Shown: positions 43,347-52,051 of the stretch, one piece after another
How positions within the stretch are numbered: the first letter of the stretch is position 1
Layout: every line of letters starts with the position of its first letter
DNA from: Candidatus Villigracilis adiacens
Lineage (GTDB): Bacteria > Chloroflexota > Anaerolineae > Anaerolineales > Villigracilaceae
Length of the DNA stretch: 64,000 nt
Assembly (NCBI GenBank): GCA_016703605.1
Contig: JADJBU010000005.1
Coordinates: forward strand, 1 to 64,000
Direction of reading: 5' to 3'
Position numbers and translations under genes: made by a program
The notes under the pieces: generated by a model
What the model was told of the DNA's origin: nothing
The model's input: only the letters and a program-made list of their open reading frames with translations
The model's database searches: none

Positions 43347-44265
43347 AGCGTTCCACCTCTTCAAGAACATTCTTCAATTCTTCTGGTAATTCAGCTTCAA
43401 AAGTTCGAGGCTGTTTTTCGCTGGGAAGAATAATCTTTAATCGAAATGCGTGTAAAAAGTGACGTTCAATCGTTACAGTCGGAGTCCTCTTTCCATAGAT
43501 CGCATCGCCAACAATCGGGCAGCCCAAAAACTGACAATGCAGGCGGATCTGGTGCGTGCGCCCGGTGCGCGGATGAAATTCCAGCAGGGTGTGATTCTTG
43601 AAAGACTCAAGCGTCTTGTATTCGCTGATGGCCTCGCGTCCCTTGCCCGGCGGGACGATAGCCATTTTCTTTCTATGGCTGGGGTCGCGTCCAACAGGCG
43701 CCTCCACACGCCCGGCAGGTGTGGGCGGCTTGCCATCTACAAGCGCAAGGTAGGTTTTCTCCACCAGCCGCAAACGGAACTGATCTTGCAGCCAGTTATG
43801 AGCGCGCTCATTCCTGGCAAGGACGATCAACCCTGAAGTTTCTTTATCCAATCGATGTACCAACCCGGGTCGTTCCTCACCGCCAATGCCTTCCAGTTCC
43901 GGGTCATATCCCAGAACCGCATTGACCAGAGTCCCCGAATAATGCCCCGCCGCCGGGTGAACGACCATCCCCGCCGGTTTGTTCACCACGATCAGGTCGT
44001 CATTCTCGAAGATAATATCCAGGGGAATATCTTCCGCCGCCAAACCGCTGGGCTGGGGCGGCGGGATTCTGACCTCGATATCGTCGCCGTCCTCGATGAC
44101 CTGCCCCGCTTTTTTAGCCGCAACCCCGTTGACGGTAACGAATCCGTCCGCGATCAGCCCCTGAACCCGCGCGCGTGAAAATTCCGGCAGGCAGGACACC
44201 AGGAATTTGTCCAGCCGGTCGGACGCCCGTTCATCATAATGATAGGTCTCGATCCTGTCTGTCAT
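43339..44265 (-). CDS. rluD: RluD-type 23S rRNA pseudouridine synthase
   Basis: Protein of 308 aa. N-terminal S4 RNA-binding domain (DKFLVSCLPEFSRARVQGLI, GFVTVNGVAAKKAGQVIEDG), then the RsuA/RluA catalytic block RLDKETSGLIVLARN with the active Asp and the family's EKTYLALVDGKP, plus the C-terminal HPRTGRTHQIR. It modifies a uridine in 23S rRNA, with site inferred only from family. It overlaps lspA by 4 bp. Confidence 0.92.
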   Translation of the reverse strand: MTDRIETYHYDERASDRLDKFLVSCLPEFSRARVQGLIADGFVTVNGVAAKKAGQVIEDGDDIEVRIPPPQPSGLAAEDIPLDIIFENDDLIVVNKPAGMVVHPAAGHYSGTLVNAVLGYDPELEGIGGEERPGLVHRLDKETSGLIVLARNERAHNWLQDQFRLRLVEKTYLALVDGKPPTPAGRVEAPVGRDPSHRKKMAIVPPGKGREAISEYKTLESFKNHTLLEFHPRTGRTHQIRLHCQFLGCPIVGDAIYGKRTPTVTIERHFLHAFRLKIILPSEKQPRTFEAELPEELKNVLEEVERYE

Positions 44266-44819
44266 AAAACCTCATCCTCGCTTTGCCGTTCCCCTTCCGA
44301 AGGCTGGCCCCGCCCCTGAATCCAAAACAGGACCAGCATCATCGCCACGCTGACATTAATGCCCGCGTCTGCGATATTGAAAATATAAAATGTGCCGACC
44401 GATATAAAATCTGTCACCGCGCCAAACAGCAGGCGGTCTATCAAATTACCAACCGCGCCGCCCAGGTACAAACCGCCCGCCACCAGCATCCACGGGTTGT
44501 ATTCCTCCATTTTGTAAACAAAGTAAAGGATACCGCCCACGATCAGGAAGGTCAGGACGATGAAAACAAGGTTTCCATCCTGGAACATCCCAAACGATGC
44601 GCCCCTGTTTTGGATATGCGTAAACCGCGCGTAGGGAGAAAGCCAGCCCAGCCATTGCGGCAGGCTGGATTCGCCCAGTGGAATATCCCTGCGCGCAAGC
44701 CATTTTGTCCATTGATCGAGAACGATCAACGCCAACGCCCAGGAAACAAAGATTAAAAAACGCCCCTGGTGCGTTTTTTCTTTCACAGAAACAACCGGGG
44801 TCTCCTCCAATTCGTTCAT
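44262..44819 (-). CDS. lspA: Lipoprotein signal peptidase (second copy of tandem pair)
   Basis: Protein of 185 aa. Four-helix aspartic protease that removes the signal peptide from diacylglyceryl prolipoprotein. It shows ALIVLDQWTKWLAR, FTHIQNRGASFGMFQDGN, GAVGNLIDRLLFG and FNIADAGIN with both active Asp. It overlaps the RluD gene by 4 bp, and its upstream neighbour is a paralogue overlapping by 4 bp (44816). N-terminal extension of about 25 residues. Confidence 0.93.
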   Translation of the reverse strand: MNELEETPVVSVKEKTHQGRFLIFVSWALALIVLDQWTKWLARRDIPLGESSLPQWLGWLSPYARFTHIQNRGASFGMFQDGNLVFIVLTFLIVGGILYFVYKMEEYNPWMLVAGGLYLGGAVGNLIDRLLFGAVTDFISVGTFYIFNIADAGINVSVAMMLVLFWIQGRGQPSEGERQSEDEVL

Positions 44820-45340
44820 CCTTCCTTCACAGCCTCAACATCCGCAACTGCCGCCCTCATTTTATCCTCCCGCTCTTTGAACCAGACCCCCAGCAGCAAA
44901 ACTGCCACGCCCACTGAAATGGAAGCGTCTGCGATATTGAACACCGGAAACGCGCCAACGGAAATAAAATCCGTGACCTTACCCATTAACAGGCGGTCGA
45001 TCAGGTTTCCAGCCGCGCCTCCCAACTGCAAGCCCATGGCTAGTTTCAAGGTCCAGTCATTCGTCTCGGCTTGCGGATAATAGTAAATGATCGCCCCGAT
45101 CACGATAAAAGCGAGAACCGTAAAAACAAGATTGCCGTTCTGAAACATGCCAAACGCCGCCCCACTGTTGTACCAATGCACGATCCGCGCATACGGGCTA
45201 AGCCAGTTCAACCACTCCGGCAGCCACTGCCCGCCAAATTCAATATTCGTACGCACCCATAATTTTGTCCATTGATCGAGCCCAACCGAAACGCCCGCCA
45301 CGCCGAACAACAACGCAAAATCTCTAACCTTGGAATTCAA
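44816..45340 (-). CDS. lspA: Lipoprotein signal peptidase (first copy of tandem pair)
   Basis: Protein of 174 aa with the same set of motifs as the copy behind it: VGLDQWTKLWVR, YNSGAAFGMFQNGN, GAAGNLIDRLLMG and FNIADASIS, so both catalytic Asp are present. The two proteins are clearly related along the whole length but not identical. The 4-bp overlap suggests translational coupling. Confidence 0.93.
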   Translation of the reverse strand: MNSKVRDFALLFGVAGVSVGLDQWTKLWVRTNIEFGGQWLPEWLNWLSPYARIVHWYNSGAAFGMFQNGNLVFTVLAFIVIGAIIYYYPQAETNDWTLKLAMGLQLGGAAGNLIDRLLMGKVTDFISVGAFPVFNIADASISVGVAVLLLGVWFKEREDKMRAAVADVEAVKEG

Positions 45341-45412
45341 CTCTCACCTCAAAACAAAAAGTGCGCCTATTGTACCCCACCAGGTTTGCTCAAGCCGCGG
45401 TCCCCGGCGCAG

Positions 45413-45540
45413 GTGTGCAAGTAAAACATGTCGGGCACGGAGTCGAAAGCGGCGCAGAGTGACGCCGTGACGGCATCTCCCGACTTTCGAGCAAAATCAG
45501 GAGATTTCGCAGTCCAAACTGACAACCTTTGCTTGCAGAC
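45413..45540. repeat. MITE-like repeat, copy 2
   Basis: 128 bp, inverted relative to copy 1 (22455-22589), with GTGTGCAAGTAAA at the left end and TTTGCTTGCAGAC at the right. It shares the GGACTGC..ATCTCCTG.TTTTGCTCGAAAG and GCCGCTTTCGACTCCGTGCC blocks (read on the minus strand). It lies between lspA and alr. Confidence 0.8.
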
Positions 45541-45559
45541 CGGCGCAGGGAGCGTGATA

Positions 45560-46675
45560 TTAAATGTACACCCTCGGCACGCGCGCGCTGATATTGGTCA
45601 TCACCTCATATTCGTTCGTGCCTGCCCAATCTGCAAGTTCCTCTGGCGCAATGCCGCCGCCAAGCAGCGTCACCTCATCCCCCACCTTCACATCGTCATT
45701 GCCTGCATCCACCATGAACTGATCCATGCAAATGCGCCCCACTTGCGAATACGATTTGCCATTGATGAGGACTCGTCCTTGATTGGTCATGCGGCGGAAG
45801 TATCCATCGGCATATCCGCATGGGATGGTAACCACGCGCCTCAGACTCCCTTCGACCTGCCACAGCGACCCATAGCTGACAGCGCGCCCCGGCTGTGCGA
45901 CCTTACTATAAGCAACTTGTGATTTCCAAGTGAGCGCAGGCTTCACATCAATCGTCCGCGGAATATCGCGCCCCGGGTAAACTCCGTAAAGCAAGACGCC
46001 AGGACGAACCATTTCCAAATAACCTTCAGGCAGATTCAGAATCCCACCAGAATTGCAGACGTGCCGAATCGGCGGGACAGGCAGGGAGTGTTCCTCATAT
46101 AAGTGAAGAACTTCCCGAAAACGTTCAAGTTGTTCTTGAGCCGTGACAACACGCGAAGGCAAGCCAGTCAACTCGACCAACTCGGAGTTCGCCAAATGAG
46201 TATAAATCCCCTCTACGTTCAAATGACTACACGCAAATGCTTTCAAAATGAACTCTTCCGCTTCGTATTCGCGGACGCCGACCCGCTCCATGCCGGTATC
46301 GATCTTGAGGTGGACGGTGAGTCGCTTTCGGGTAGATTCGGCCAGATGGTCAGCAGCCAGCAACAAGTCGAGGGATGAGGCGGTGAGGGTTAAGTCATGT
46401 TCAGGGAATAGTGGCAACTGCTCGATCAAGGTCCCACCGGCAACCAGAATCGGTTTCTTAATTCCGAGTTGACGAAGTTGAATGCCCTCCTCCACCAAGG
46501 CGACGCCGAGCATGTCGACATAGGGTTCGATGAATGGCGCAACGCCTTCGATGCCGTGACCATAGGCATTGGCTTTGACCATCGGCATGACCTTCGCGCC
46601 GCCCACGTGAGCGCGAATGGCTTCGATATTTTTTTGCATTTGGGCGAGGTTGACTTCGAGATAGGTCGGGCGCAT
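45560..46675 (-). CDS. alr: Alanine racemase
   Basis: About 371 aa from the Met at 46675 (MRPTYLEVNLAQM), just past the GNAT stop; the longer frame overlaps the acetyltransferase. PLP enzyme making D-alanine for peptidoglycan. PLP lysine in MVKANAYGHG, DTGMERVGVREYEAEEF, and the second catalytic Tyr in AVSYGSLWQVEG. The SCDM-like C-terminal IGRICMDQFMVD block is present. Confidence 0.93.
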   Translation of the reverse strand: MRPTYLEVNLAQMQKNIEAIRAHVGGAKVMPMVKANAYGHGIEGVAPFIEPYVDMLGVALVEEGIQLRQLGIKKPILVAGGTLIEQLPLFPEHDLTLTASSLDLLLAADHLAESTRKRLTVHLKIDTGMERVGVREYEAEEFILKAFACSHLNVEGIYTHLANSELVELTGLPSRVVTAQEQLERFREVLHLYEEHSLPVPPIRHVCNSGGILNLPEGYLEMVRPGVLLYGVYPGRDIPRTIDVKPALTWKSQVAYSKVAQPGRAVSYGSLWQVEGSLRRVVTIPCGYADGYFRRMTNQGRVLINGKSYSQVGRICMDQFMVDAGNDDVKVGDEVTLLGGGIAPEELADWAGTNEYEVMTNISARVPRVYI

Positions 46676-46676
46676 A

Positions 46677-47120
46677 TTATTTTGAATACCCGTGATATTC
46701 CACATCGGGTTCGGATTCGGGCGGCGGGCTGACGCCAAATCGCGTTGCAACAAAACCGTTCTTTTCGTAAAAGCTTCGCGCCATGGTGTTCACTTGATTG
46801 GTGAACAACCAAAGATGATTCGGGTGTAAAGTCCGGGCATGATCAAGCAATGCCTGCCCAATACCACGGCGATGGAATTCGGGCGCGACATAGAGACGGT
46901 CAATGAAATCATCTTTTAGCGCTAGAAAGGCCACAGACCTTCCATCCAACTCATAGACCCAGAGTTGGTTTTCAGCAAGGATGCCATTGCGAAAGTAATC
47001 CAGTGAACCTTCGAGCGTGTACCCCATGCGTTTCATTAAGTCCGGGATGGCAACCAGCATGGCGTTAAACCATAAGGCAGTGACTGCATCAAAGTCTTTT
47101 TCTTGATACGGACGGATCAT
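46677..47120 (-). CDS. GNAT family N-acetyltransferase
   Basis: Protein of 147 aa, one GNAT domain. IRPYQEKDFDAVTALWFNAM opens it; the acetyl-CoA motif is YVAPEFHRRGIGQALLDHA and the end is SFYEKNGFVATRFGV. Substrate unknown. The stop codon precedes the alr start by 1 base, so alr is likely read from the same message. Confidence 0.88.
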   Translation of the reverse strand: MIRPYQEKDFDAVTALWFNAMLVAIPDLMKRMGYTLEGSLDYFRNGILAENQLWVYELDGRSVAFLALKDDFIDRLYVAPEFHRRGIGQALLDHARTLHPNHLWLFTNQVNTMARSFYEKNGFVATRFGVSPPPESEPDVEYHGYSK

Positions 47121-47131
47121 ATTCTCTCCAA

Positions 47132-47167
47132 AAAATACAGCGGACGGTTAACCGTCCGCTGTATTTT
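47132..47167 (-). terminator. Perfect palindromic terminator
   Basis: A 36-bp perfect palindrome (AAAATACAGCGGACGGTT and its inverse) with A/T-rich ends. It ends the DUF1761 gene (minus strand) 19 bp before the GNAT gene. Confidence 0.85.
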
Positions 47168-47185
47168 ACTTCAAGCGAATTAATG

Positions 47186-47632
47186 CTAACCCATGGCGCC
47201 GACAATGGCGCCCATCACAACAAAAGTGATGAGGTGATTGCCTTGTTCGAGCACCCAGGCCTTGATGCGGTCTGCGAACAACTTATTGGTGAGGCTGGAA
47301 GGGGCAACAAACCCAAGCCAGAGAAAAAAACCGGCCATCGCGCCGGAGCCAAGTGTCGCGCCGCCAGACATACTACCCATGGCGTTGACCATCAATGACA
47401 TGAATACGGCTTGCACGAATGCGGCGAGAACAATCCCTCCCCACACCATGCCCATGCCGAGGGATGAGCCAGGAGCGCTCGCATCTCCGCCCATGCTCGG
47501 TTCACCCGTTTTGCCAACGGCTTTCCACCAGGCCGGGAAGAAAGTTTTGGGTCCGAACCAAACTCCGCCAATGACCATACTTGCCAGAACACAAAATAAA
47601 ACAGCCAACCAGTTGATAGCGCTAAAGTTCAT
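47186..47632 (-). CDS. DUF1761 membrane protein
   Basis: Protein of 148 aa. N-terminal INWLAVLFCVLASMVIGGVWFGP, then three further helices (WGGIVLAAFVQAVFMSLMV, GAMAGFFLWLGFVAPSSLTN, HLITFVVMGAIVGAMG); the WFGPKTFFPAW and FVAPSSLTN blocks are the DUF1761 pattern. Function unknown in the family. A palindrome GAACATTTGTTC (47671-47682) sits just upstream in the promoter region. Confidence 0.75.
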   Translation of the reverse strand: MNFSAINWLAVLFCVLASMVIGGVWFGPKTFFPAWWKAVGKTGEPSMGGDASAPGSSLGMGMVWGGIVLAAFVQAVFMSLMVNAMGSMSGGATLGSGAMAGFFLWLGFVAPSSLTNKLFADRIKAWVLEQGNHLITFVVMGAIVGAMG

Positions 47633-47670
47633 TTCATTCTCCTATAGGTAAAGTTTGATTCATTGTAACA

Positions 47671-47682
47671 GAACATTTGTTC
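47671..47682. promoter_or_regulatory. GAAC-N4-GTTC palindrome upstream of the DUF1761 gene
   Basis: GAACATTTGTTC lies about 40 bp upstream of the start. It fits the GAAC-N4-GTTC shape of Firmicutes LexA boxes, but a chance match is quite possible. Confidence 0.3.
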
Positions 47683-47797
47683 CTATTAAATTAAGGAATT
47701 ATTTCACACACGAGAATGGAGATACAGAAGTTCCATTTCTGGAATTCTGCCAGCCCACCACTCTGCAAGTTCTACTTGCAGAGTCCAGTCCGTTAAA

Positions 47798-47831
47798 ACA
47801 AACGGGAGAAGTTCCTTGAACTTCTCCCGTC
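47798..47831 (-). terminator. Rho-independent terminator of the cysteine/cystathionine synthase gene
   Basis: CGGGAGAAGTTC-CTTG-GAACTTCTCCCG hairpin; on the minus strand it is followed by TTTGTTTT. It lies 32 bp past the stop of the gene at 47863. Confidence 0.8.
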
Positions 47832-47862
47832 ATCTTGTTACTTGTTACTCGTTAAATCACTT

Positions 47863-49275
47863 CTAAATCTTCCCAGCCACAAAATCCAATACATCAATTT
47901 TTGTGAGAATGCCTGCCGGACGGTTGCCATCGACGATAATCAATGCCAAGCCTTCTGTCAGGGAATGCATGGCATCGTCCAGCGAAGTGGACGGGCTGTA
48001 TACAGCGCCCGCTTTTTGAACGAGCGGGTCGATGAGTTCATCGTTGCTATGGTTGTGATCTTCGAGCATGTGATTGAGCATATCCACCTCTTCGATCAAG
48101 CCGACCAGCATTCCATCTTTATCCACGACCGGCATTTGCGAGATTGCATTCTGGCGCATGACCAGTTCCACCTTGCGGATGGTGTCGCCGAGCGTGGCGG
48201 TATGCAGGGTTTTGTTCTGTTTGGCGATCAACAAATCGCCCAGCGACATTTCGCCGAATTCCATGGTCAGGAATCCGAACTCGCGCATCCATTTGTCATC
48301 ATAGAACTTGGACAGGTAGCGGGAACCTGAATCAGGCAAAATCACGACAGCGAGGCGGTCACCGCTTAATTTGCGGCAATATTTGATCGCGCCTGCAATT
48401 GCCGAGCCGGAGGAACCGCCCGCGAAGATCCCCTCCTGGCGCACAAGCTGGCGCGCCCATAAAAATGATTCGCGGTCGCCTGCGCGTTCGATGGCATCCA
48501 CCACGCGAATATCCATTGTGGAGGGCAGAAAGTCTTCGCCGATGCCTTCCACTTTATAGGTCTTGGGGTATGCGCCGGGAGGAATGATGCCGTTGTTCTG
48601 CCAGATCTCGGTCAGGATCGAACCTTCAATGTCCACGCCGACGATGGTGATGTTCGGATTTTTGGATTTGAGGTAACGTCCCACGCCGGTGATGGTTCCG
48701 CCCGTGCCGATGCCGATGATGACGTCGGTCACTTTGCCATCGGTCTGCTCCCAAATTTCGGGTCCGGTGGTCATGACGTGCGTTTGCGGATTATCGGGGT
48801 TGTGATATTGATTCGCTAAAATTGCATTCGGGGTTTCGCGCACAAGCCGCTTCGCCACCTCGTAATAGGAACGCGGATCTTCAGGACCGACGGCGGTGGG
48901 CGTAATCACCACGCGCGCGCCATAGGCGCGTAACAGTAAAATCTTTTCGTTGCTCATCTTGTCCGGCATGACGAAGATGGTTTTGTAACCCTTCAGGGCG
49001 GCGGCGATGGCAAGCCCCACGCCCGTGTTGCCGGATGTGGCTTCGACGACGGTTCCGCCCGGTTTGAGTTCGCCGCGCTTCTCCGCCTGTTCGATGATGT
49101 TCGCCCCCACCCGATCCTTGACCGACCCGCCGGGATTCATGATCTCCATTTTGGCGTAAAGCGGCACGGGCAGGTCCCTGCCGATGCGCTCCAAACGCAC
49201 GAGCGGGGTCGCGCCCATTGCGCCAAGAATATTATTGAAAACCCGTTTTTCCTTCGATTCTTGTAAAACAATCAT
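47863..49275 (-). CDS. PLP-dependent cysteine or cystathionine synthase with C-terminal CBS pair
   Basis: Protein of 470 aa. The PLP fold-II core (about 15-330) has NPGGSVKDRVGANII (PLP lysine), ATSGNTGVGLAIAAALKG and IGTGGTITGVGRYLKSKNP, then FAGGSSGSAIAGAIK. The C-terminal ~130 residues are two CBS domains (VELVMRQNAISQMPVVDKD; LTEGLALIIVDGNRPAGILTKIDVL) that usually sense adenosine nucleotides or S-adenosylmethionine. This architecture is like cystathionine beta-synthase; cysteine synthase activity cannot be excluded. Confidence 0.9.
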   Translation of the reverse strand: MIVLQESKEKRVFNNILGAMGATPLVRLERIGRDLPVPLYAKMEIMNPGGSVKDRVGANIIEQAEKRGELKPGGTVVEATSGNTGVGLAIAAALKGYKTIFVMPDKMSNEKILLLRAYGARVVITPTAVGPEDPRSYYEVAKRLVRETPNAILANQYHNPDNPQTHVMTTGPEIWEQTDGKVTDVIIGIGTGGTITGVGRYLKSKNPNITIVGVDIEGSILTEIWQNNGIIPPGAYPKTYKVEGIGEDFLPSTMDIRVVDAIERAGDRESFLWARQLVRQEGIFAGGSSGSAIAGAIKYCRKLSGDRLAVVILPDSGSRYLSKFYDDKWMREFGFLTMEFGEMSLGDLLIAKQNKTLHTATLGDTIRKVELVMRQNAISQMPVVDKDGMLVGLIEEVDMLNHMLEDHNHSNDELIDPLVQKAGAVYSPSTSLDDAMHSLTEGLALIIVDGNRPAGILTKIDVLDFVAGKI

Positions 49276-49390
49276 TCTCTCTCCTTGGTTATAAAATGGT
49301 CATGCGTCAATGGCGCATGTATTATTGCACTGTAAAAACTACGCCAATTGCGAAGATTTTGCCCAGTACCGCGAGATTTACCTCGCCCGC

Positions 49391-49425
49391 CGGGGCGCAA
49401 ACTGAAGTTTGCAGTACAACCGCGC
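49391..49425. repeat. Small palindrome
   Basis: GCAAACTGAAGTTTGC sits in the gap between the CBS-domain and aldo/keto reductase genes, beside GCCCGCCGGGGCGC. The remaining part of the gap has no recognised feature. Confidence 0.5.
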
Positions 49426-49449
49426 TATGAAAGTCAAGCCTGAAATTTT

Positions 49450-50418
49450 TTACTCCTGCTGCCAGGCGGTCATCTTGCTCAAAGTCTCGCGTTCCTCAGA
49501 TGCGAGATTAACCTCCAGGGCGCCGAGGTTTTCGTTCAACTGCTCGATGGAGGTCGCCCCGATAATGGGACTGGTAATGACCGGGTCGGCAAGCAGCCAT
49601 GCCAGGGCAACCTGCGAAATGGCGGCAGTGTGAAGCAGTGCAATGCGTTCCATCTCATGCAGCAGGTTGAAATTCCTTTCGGTCATCGACTTTTTTCGCG
49701 CATCGGCGCGTTTACTTTCGGGCAAGGGCTGGTTCTGGCGGTATTTGCCGGTCAGGAAACCGCCCGCAAGCGGGCTGTAGGGAATCACGCCGACATTATA
49801 CGTCTCGCAAACGGAGCGCAGTTCGCGCTCAAACTCGTCGCGGTGGATGAGGTTGTAATGCGGCTGGAACGAGTCGTAGCGGACAAGATTGTATTTGTCC
49901 GAAACCCACAGGGCTTGCATCAACTCCCACGCGGCGTAATTGGACGCGCCAATATAACGCACCTTGCCCTGCCGGATCAGGTCGTCATAGGCGCGCAGGG
50001 TTTCTTCGATGGGAGTGTTCTCGTCCGACCAGTGCGATTGATACAGGTCAATATGGTTGGTTTGCAGGCGCCTCAGCGACTGTTCAACGCCATGCATGAT
50101 ATGAACGCGGCTCAAGCCCTCATTGTTCGGTCCCTTTCCCATCTCGCCGCGGACCTTGGTTGCCAGCACGACCTGATCGCGCTGAATTTTGTTTTGTTTC
50201 ATCCAATTGCCGATATATGTCTCAGACACGCCGCCGGGATTGCCCTCCACCCATTTGGAGTAAATATCGGCGGTATCGATGAAGTTAATGCCCGCTTCGA
50301 AAGCCGCCGTCAGGATGCGATGAGACTCCGCCTCTGCCACCGACCAGCCAAATTGCATTGTTCCCATGCACAGGGCAGACACATTCAAACCGGTATTGCC
50401 AAGCCGCTTGTATTTCAT
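49450..50418 (-). CDS. Aldo/keto reductase
   Basis: About 322 aa from the ATG at 50418, six bases after GGAGG. NADPH-dependent (alpha/beta)8 reductase with the catalytic set Asp-Tyr (FIDTADIYSKWVEG), Lys (VLATKVRGEMGK) and His (LYQSHWSDENTP), plus IGASNYAAWEL. It reduces a carbonyl compound; substrate not predictable. The nearest relatives are of the YajO/AKR11-type. Confidence 0.9.
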   Translation of the reverse strand: MKYKRLGNTGLNVSALCMGTMQFGWSVAEAESHRILTAAFEAGINFIDTADIYSKWVEGNPGGVSETYIGNWMKQNKIQRDQVVLATKVRGEMGKGPNNEGLSRVHIMHGVEQSLRRLQTNHIDLYQSHWSDENTPIEETLRAYDDLIRQGKVRYIGASNYAAWELMQALWVSDKYNLVRYDSFQPHYNLIHRDEFERELRSVCETYNVGVIPYSPLAGGFLTGKYRQNQPLPESKRADARKKSMTERNFNLLHEMERIALLHTAAISQVALAWLLADPVITSPIIGATSIEQLNENLGALEVNLASEERETLSKMTAWQQE

Positions 50419-50464
50419 GACAGCCTCCACGCCCATATTATATTCGTTGTCCAGGCGCAGAACT

Positions 50465-50560
50465 TATGAATTCACCTTACGCACTTTCTCAGTACCGCGA
50501 CATTCACATCGGTCTGTATAGCGAGATAAATCCCGCGGCATCGCGTAAGGTGAGTTATGA
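50465..50560. repeat. Inverted-repeat element with CACCTTACGC ends (copy B)
   Basis: Termini CACCTTACGC (50473-50482) and GCGTAAGGTG (50543-50552) with outer arms AACTTATGAATT / AGTTATGAAT. Inside, GTACCGCGAC loosely pairs with GTCGCGGxx-like AATCCCGCGG. It shares only the ends with copy A. Confidence 0.6.
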
Positions 50561-50630
50561 ATATCAGATGCAGCCCTGTGACGCCATGCGGCATCTCCAG
50601 CGGAAACGGGAGAACCGGGAAGCGCAAATA

Positions 50631-50663
50631 AAAAAAAGCGGCTGTCTGAACGACAGCCGCTTT
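50631..50663 (-). terminator. Rho-independent terminator of the lipoprotein gene
   Basis: AGCGGCTGTC-TGAAC-GACAGCCGCT hairpin; on the minus strand it is followed by TTTTTTT. It ends the gene at 50677. Confidence 0.9.
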
Positions 50664-50676
50664 GGGATGCGCAGGC

Positions 50677-51090
50677 TTATTGAATGGTGAAAAAGACCGT
50701 GCTGTTCAGGACGTTGTTGAAATAGACTTCAACCTTGTACGTTCCGAGGGGCCAGCCGTCCGTCTGGGGCGGGAAGAAGAAATAGACCGTGCCGTTGAAT
50801 GATTCTTCCGTCACGTCAATGGTCGATTCGTCGATCAATGCACCGGACTCGAAGCCGGGGACGTTGTCGAAGAACCAGCGGGAGGTAATCGTGTTTCCGG
50901 CAACGCCGTTCGCAAGATCGGTCACCACGTAAATGGTATCGAACGCGCCAAACGTTGAGGCGGCTTGCGCGCCGTCTTCGTCGCGGGCAGTGCGGACGTT
51001 CGAAAGCGTGGGTTCGCCTGCGGCGCAAGCCAGCTGGGCAAGGATCAGGGCGAATAAAGCTAGCCAGATGGAATATTTCTTGAGTTTCAT
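50677..51090 (-). CDS. Predicted lipoprotein, small secreted beta-rich protein
   Basis: Protein of 137 aa. N-terminal signal with lipobox LAQLAC, so processed by Lgt/LspA. The mature part (TIYVVTDLANGVAGNTITSR, WFFDNVPGFESG, PLGTYKVEVYFN) is beta-rich and ends TYKVEVYFNNVLNS, suggesting an Ig-like or C2-like fold. Family not recognised. A hairpin with U-run follows, so it is a single-gene transcript. Confidence 0.75.
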   Translation of the reverse strand: MKLKKYSIWLALFALILAQLACAAGEPTLSNVRTARDEDGAQAASTFGAFDTIYVVTDLANGVAGNTITSRWFFDNVPGFESGALIDESTIDVTEESFNGTVYFFFPPQTDGWPLGTYKVEVYFNNVLNSTVFFTIQ

Positions 51091-51231
51091 TTTGACATTC
51101 TCCTTTTGTCTTTGAGGGCGGGTTGACCCGCCAGGTTTTCAAAATTATACAGCACGGCTAGTAAAGGGGGCTCCCCTAAATGGACTATTTCTCTTTGCCT
51201 GGCGCACAGTCGAAAGCGGCGCAGCGCTGGG

Positions 51232-51951
51232 CTATTGCGCTTCGATATAAATCCGCTTATTGATCGCGCCCTTGCTTTTGTAATCGGTCACCTTGATGAT
51301 GCCCACTTCCGAGGTATTCGCCACGTGCGTTCCGCCGTCGGCTTGCAGATCGAGACCGACGATCTCAACGGTGCGGACTTGCATGATTCCCTCCGGGAGC
51401 AAATTGATTTTGGTGCGGATCAGATCCGGGATCTGGAATGCCTCTTCCCTCGGGAGGATATTGACTCTGATCCCGCGGTTCTTCCCCACCTCGGCATTGA
51501 CCGCCGCTTCGATCTCGCGGACCAACTCACCGCGCATCGACTCAAACTCGAAGTCCATGCGCCCCTTGAGGGGTTCCATATCGCCGCCAGTCACCTTCGC
51601 GCCGTAATCGCGGAAGACGGTTCCGCACAGGATGTGCAGGGCGGTATGAGTGCGCATCAACTGGTATCGCCGCACCCAGTCCAAAGTCCCGAGAGAAGCG
51701 GAGTTGGGCGGGGGTAAGGGCTCGGTCCCGCCGAGAAAGTGAAGGAGGTCATCCCCCTGCTTCTTGACCTTTTCCACAGGGTATTTAATTCCGTTCACTT
51801 CGAGGACGCCGAAATCGCAGGGCTGCCCGCCGCCGCCGGGGTAGAAAGCGGATCGATCGAGGATGACGGCGCGGTTTTGCGGGTCGTTCGATACAATAAC
51901 CGCGGAAAATTCTTTGAGATAAGAGTCGGTCTGATAAATGAGTTCGGTCAT
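51232..51951 (-). CDS. alaX: Alanyl-tRNA editing protein AlaX
   Basis: Protein of 239 aa of the AlaX-M type, which frees Ala from mischarged tRNA (Ser/Gly edit). The editing zinc site shows RTHTALHILCGTVF (His-x3-His) and QADGGTHVANTSEVG. N-terminal VILDRSAFYPGGGGQPCDFGVL is the conserved AlaX/AlaRS start. The free-standing form supplements AlaRS quality control. The region upstream holds the divergent ABC operon. Confidence 0.93.
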   Translation of the reverse strand: MTELIYQTDSYLKEFSAVIVSNDPQNRAVILDRSAFYPGGGGQPCDFGVLEVNGIKYPVEKVKKQGDDLLHFLGGTEPLPPPNSASLGTLDWVRRYQLMRTHTALHILCGTVFRDYGAKVTGGDMEPLKGRMDFEFESMRGELVREIEAAVNAEVGKNRGIRVNILPREEAFQIPDLIRTKINLLPEGIMQVRTVEIVGLDLQADGGTHVANTSEVGIIKVTDYKSKGAINKRIYIEAQ

Positions 51952-52021
51952 ATCCGAATTATAGCCCAGCGTCCCTTCAATGGGTAGTAAATTAGGATTG
52001 GATTAGAAGTGCGCCAGCCGC

Positions 52022-52051
52022 TTGACTTGGGTCTTTCATATATTGTATAGT
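52022..52051 (+). promoter_or_regulatory. Promoter of the ABC/GldG operon
   Basis: TTGACT (52022-52027), 18 bp, TATAGT (52046-52051). GAGGAG precedes the first ATG at 52145. A short GC-rich hairpin-like patch lies in the leader at about 52065-52090. Confidence 0.55.

Noticed and set aside
50466..50690. 74-aa plus-strand frame
   Set aside because: It translates the inverted-repeat element and the terminator, with no homology or ribosome site.
51200..51225. Third copy of the MITE-like repeat
   Set aside because: Only the short shared block AGTCGAAAGCGGCGCAG is present, without terminal repeats, so at most a relic.
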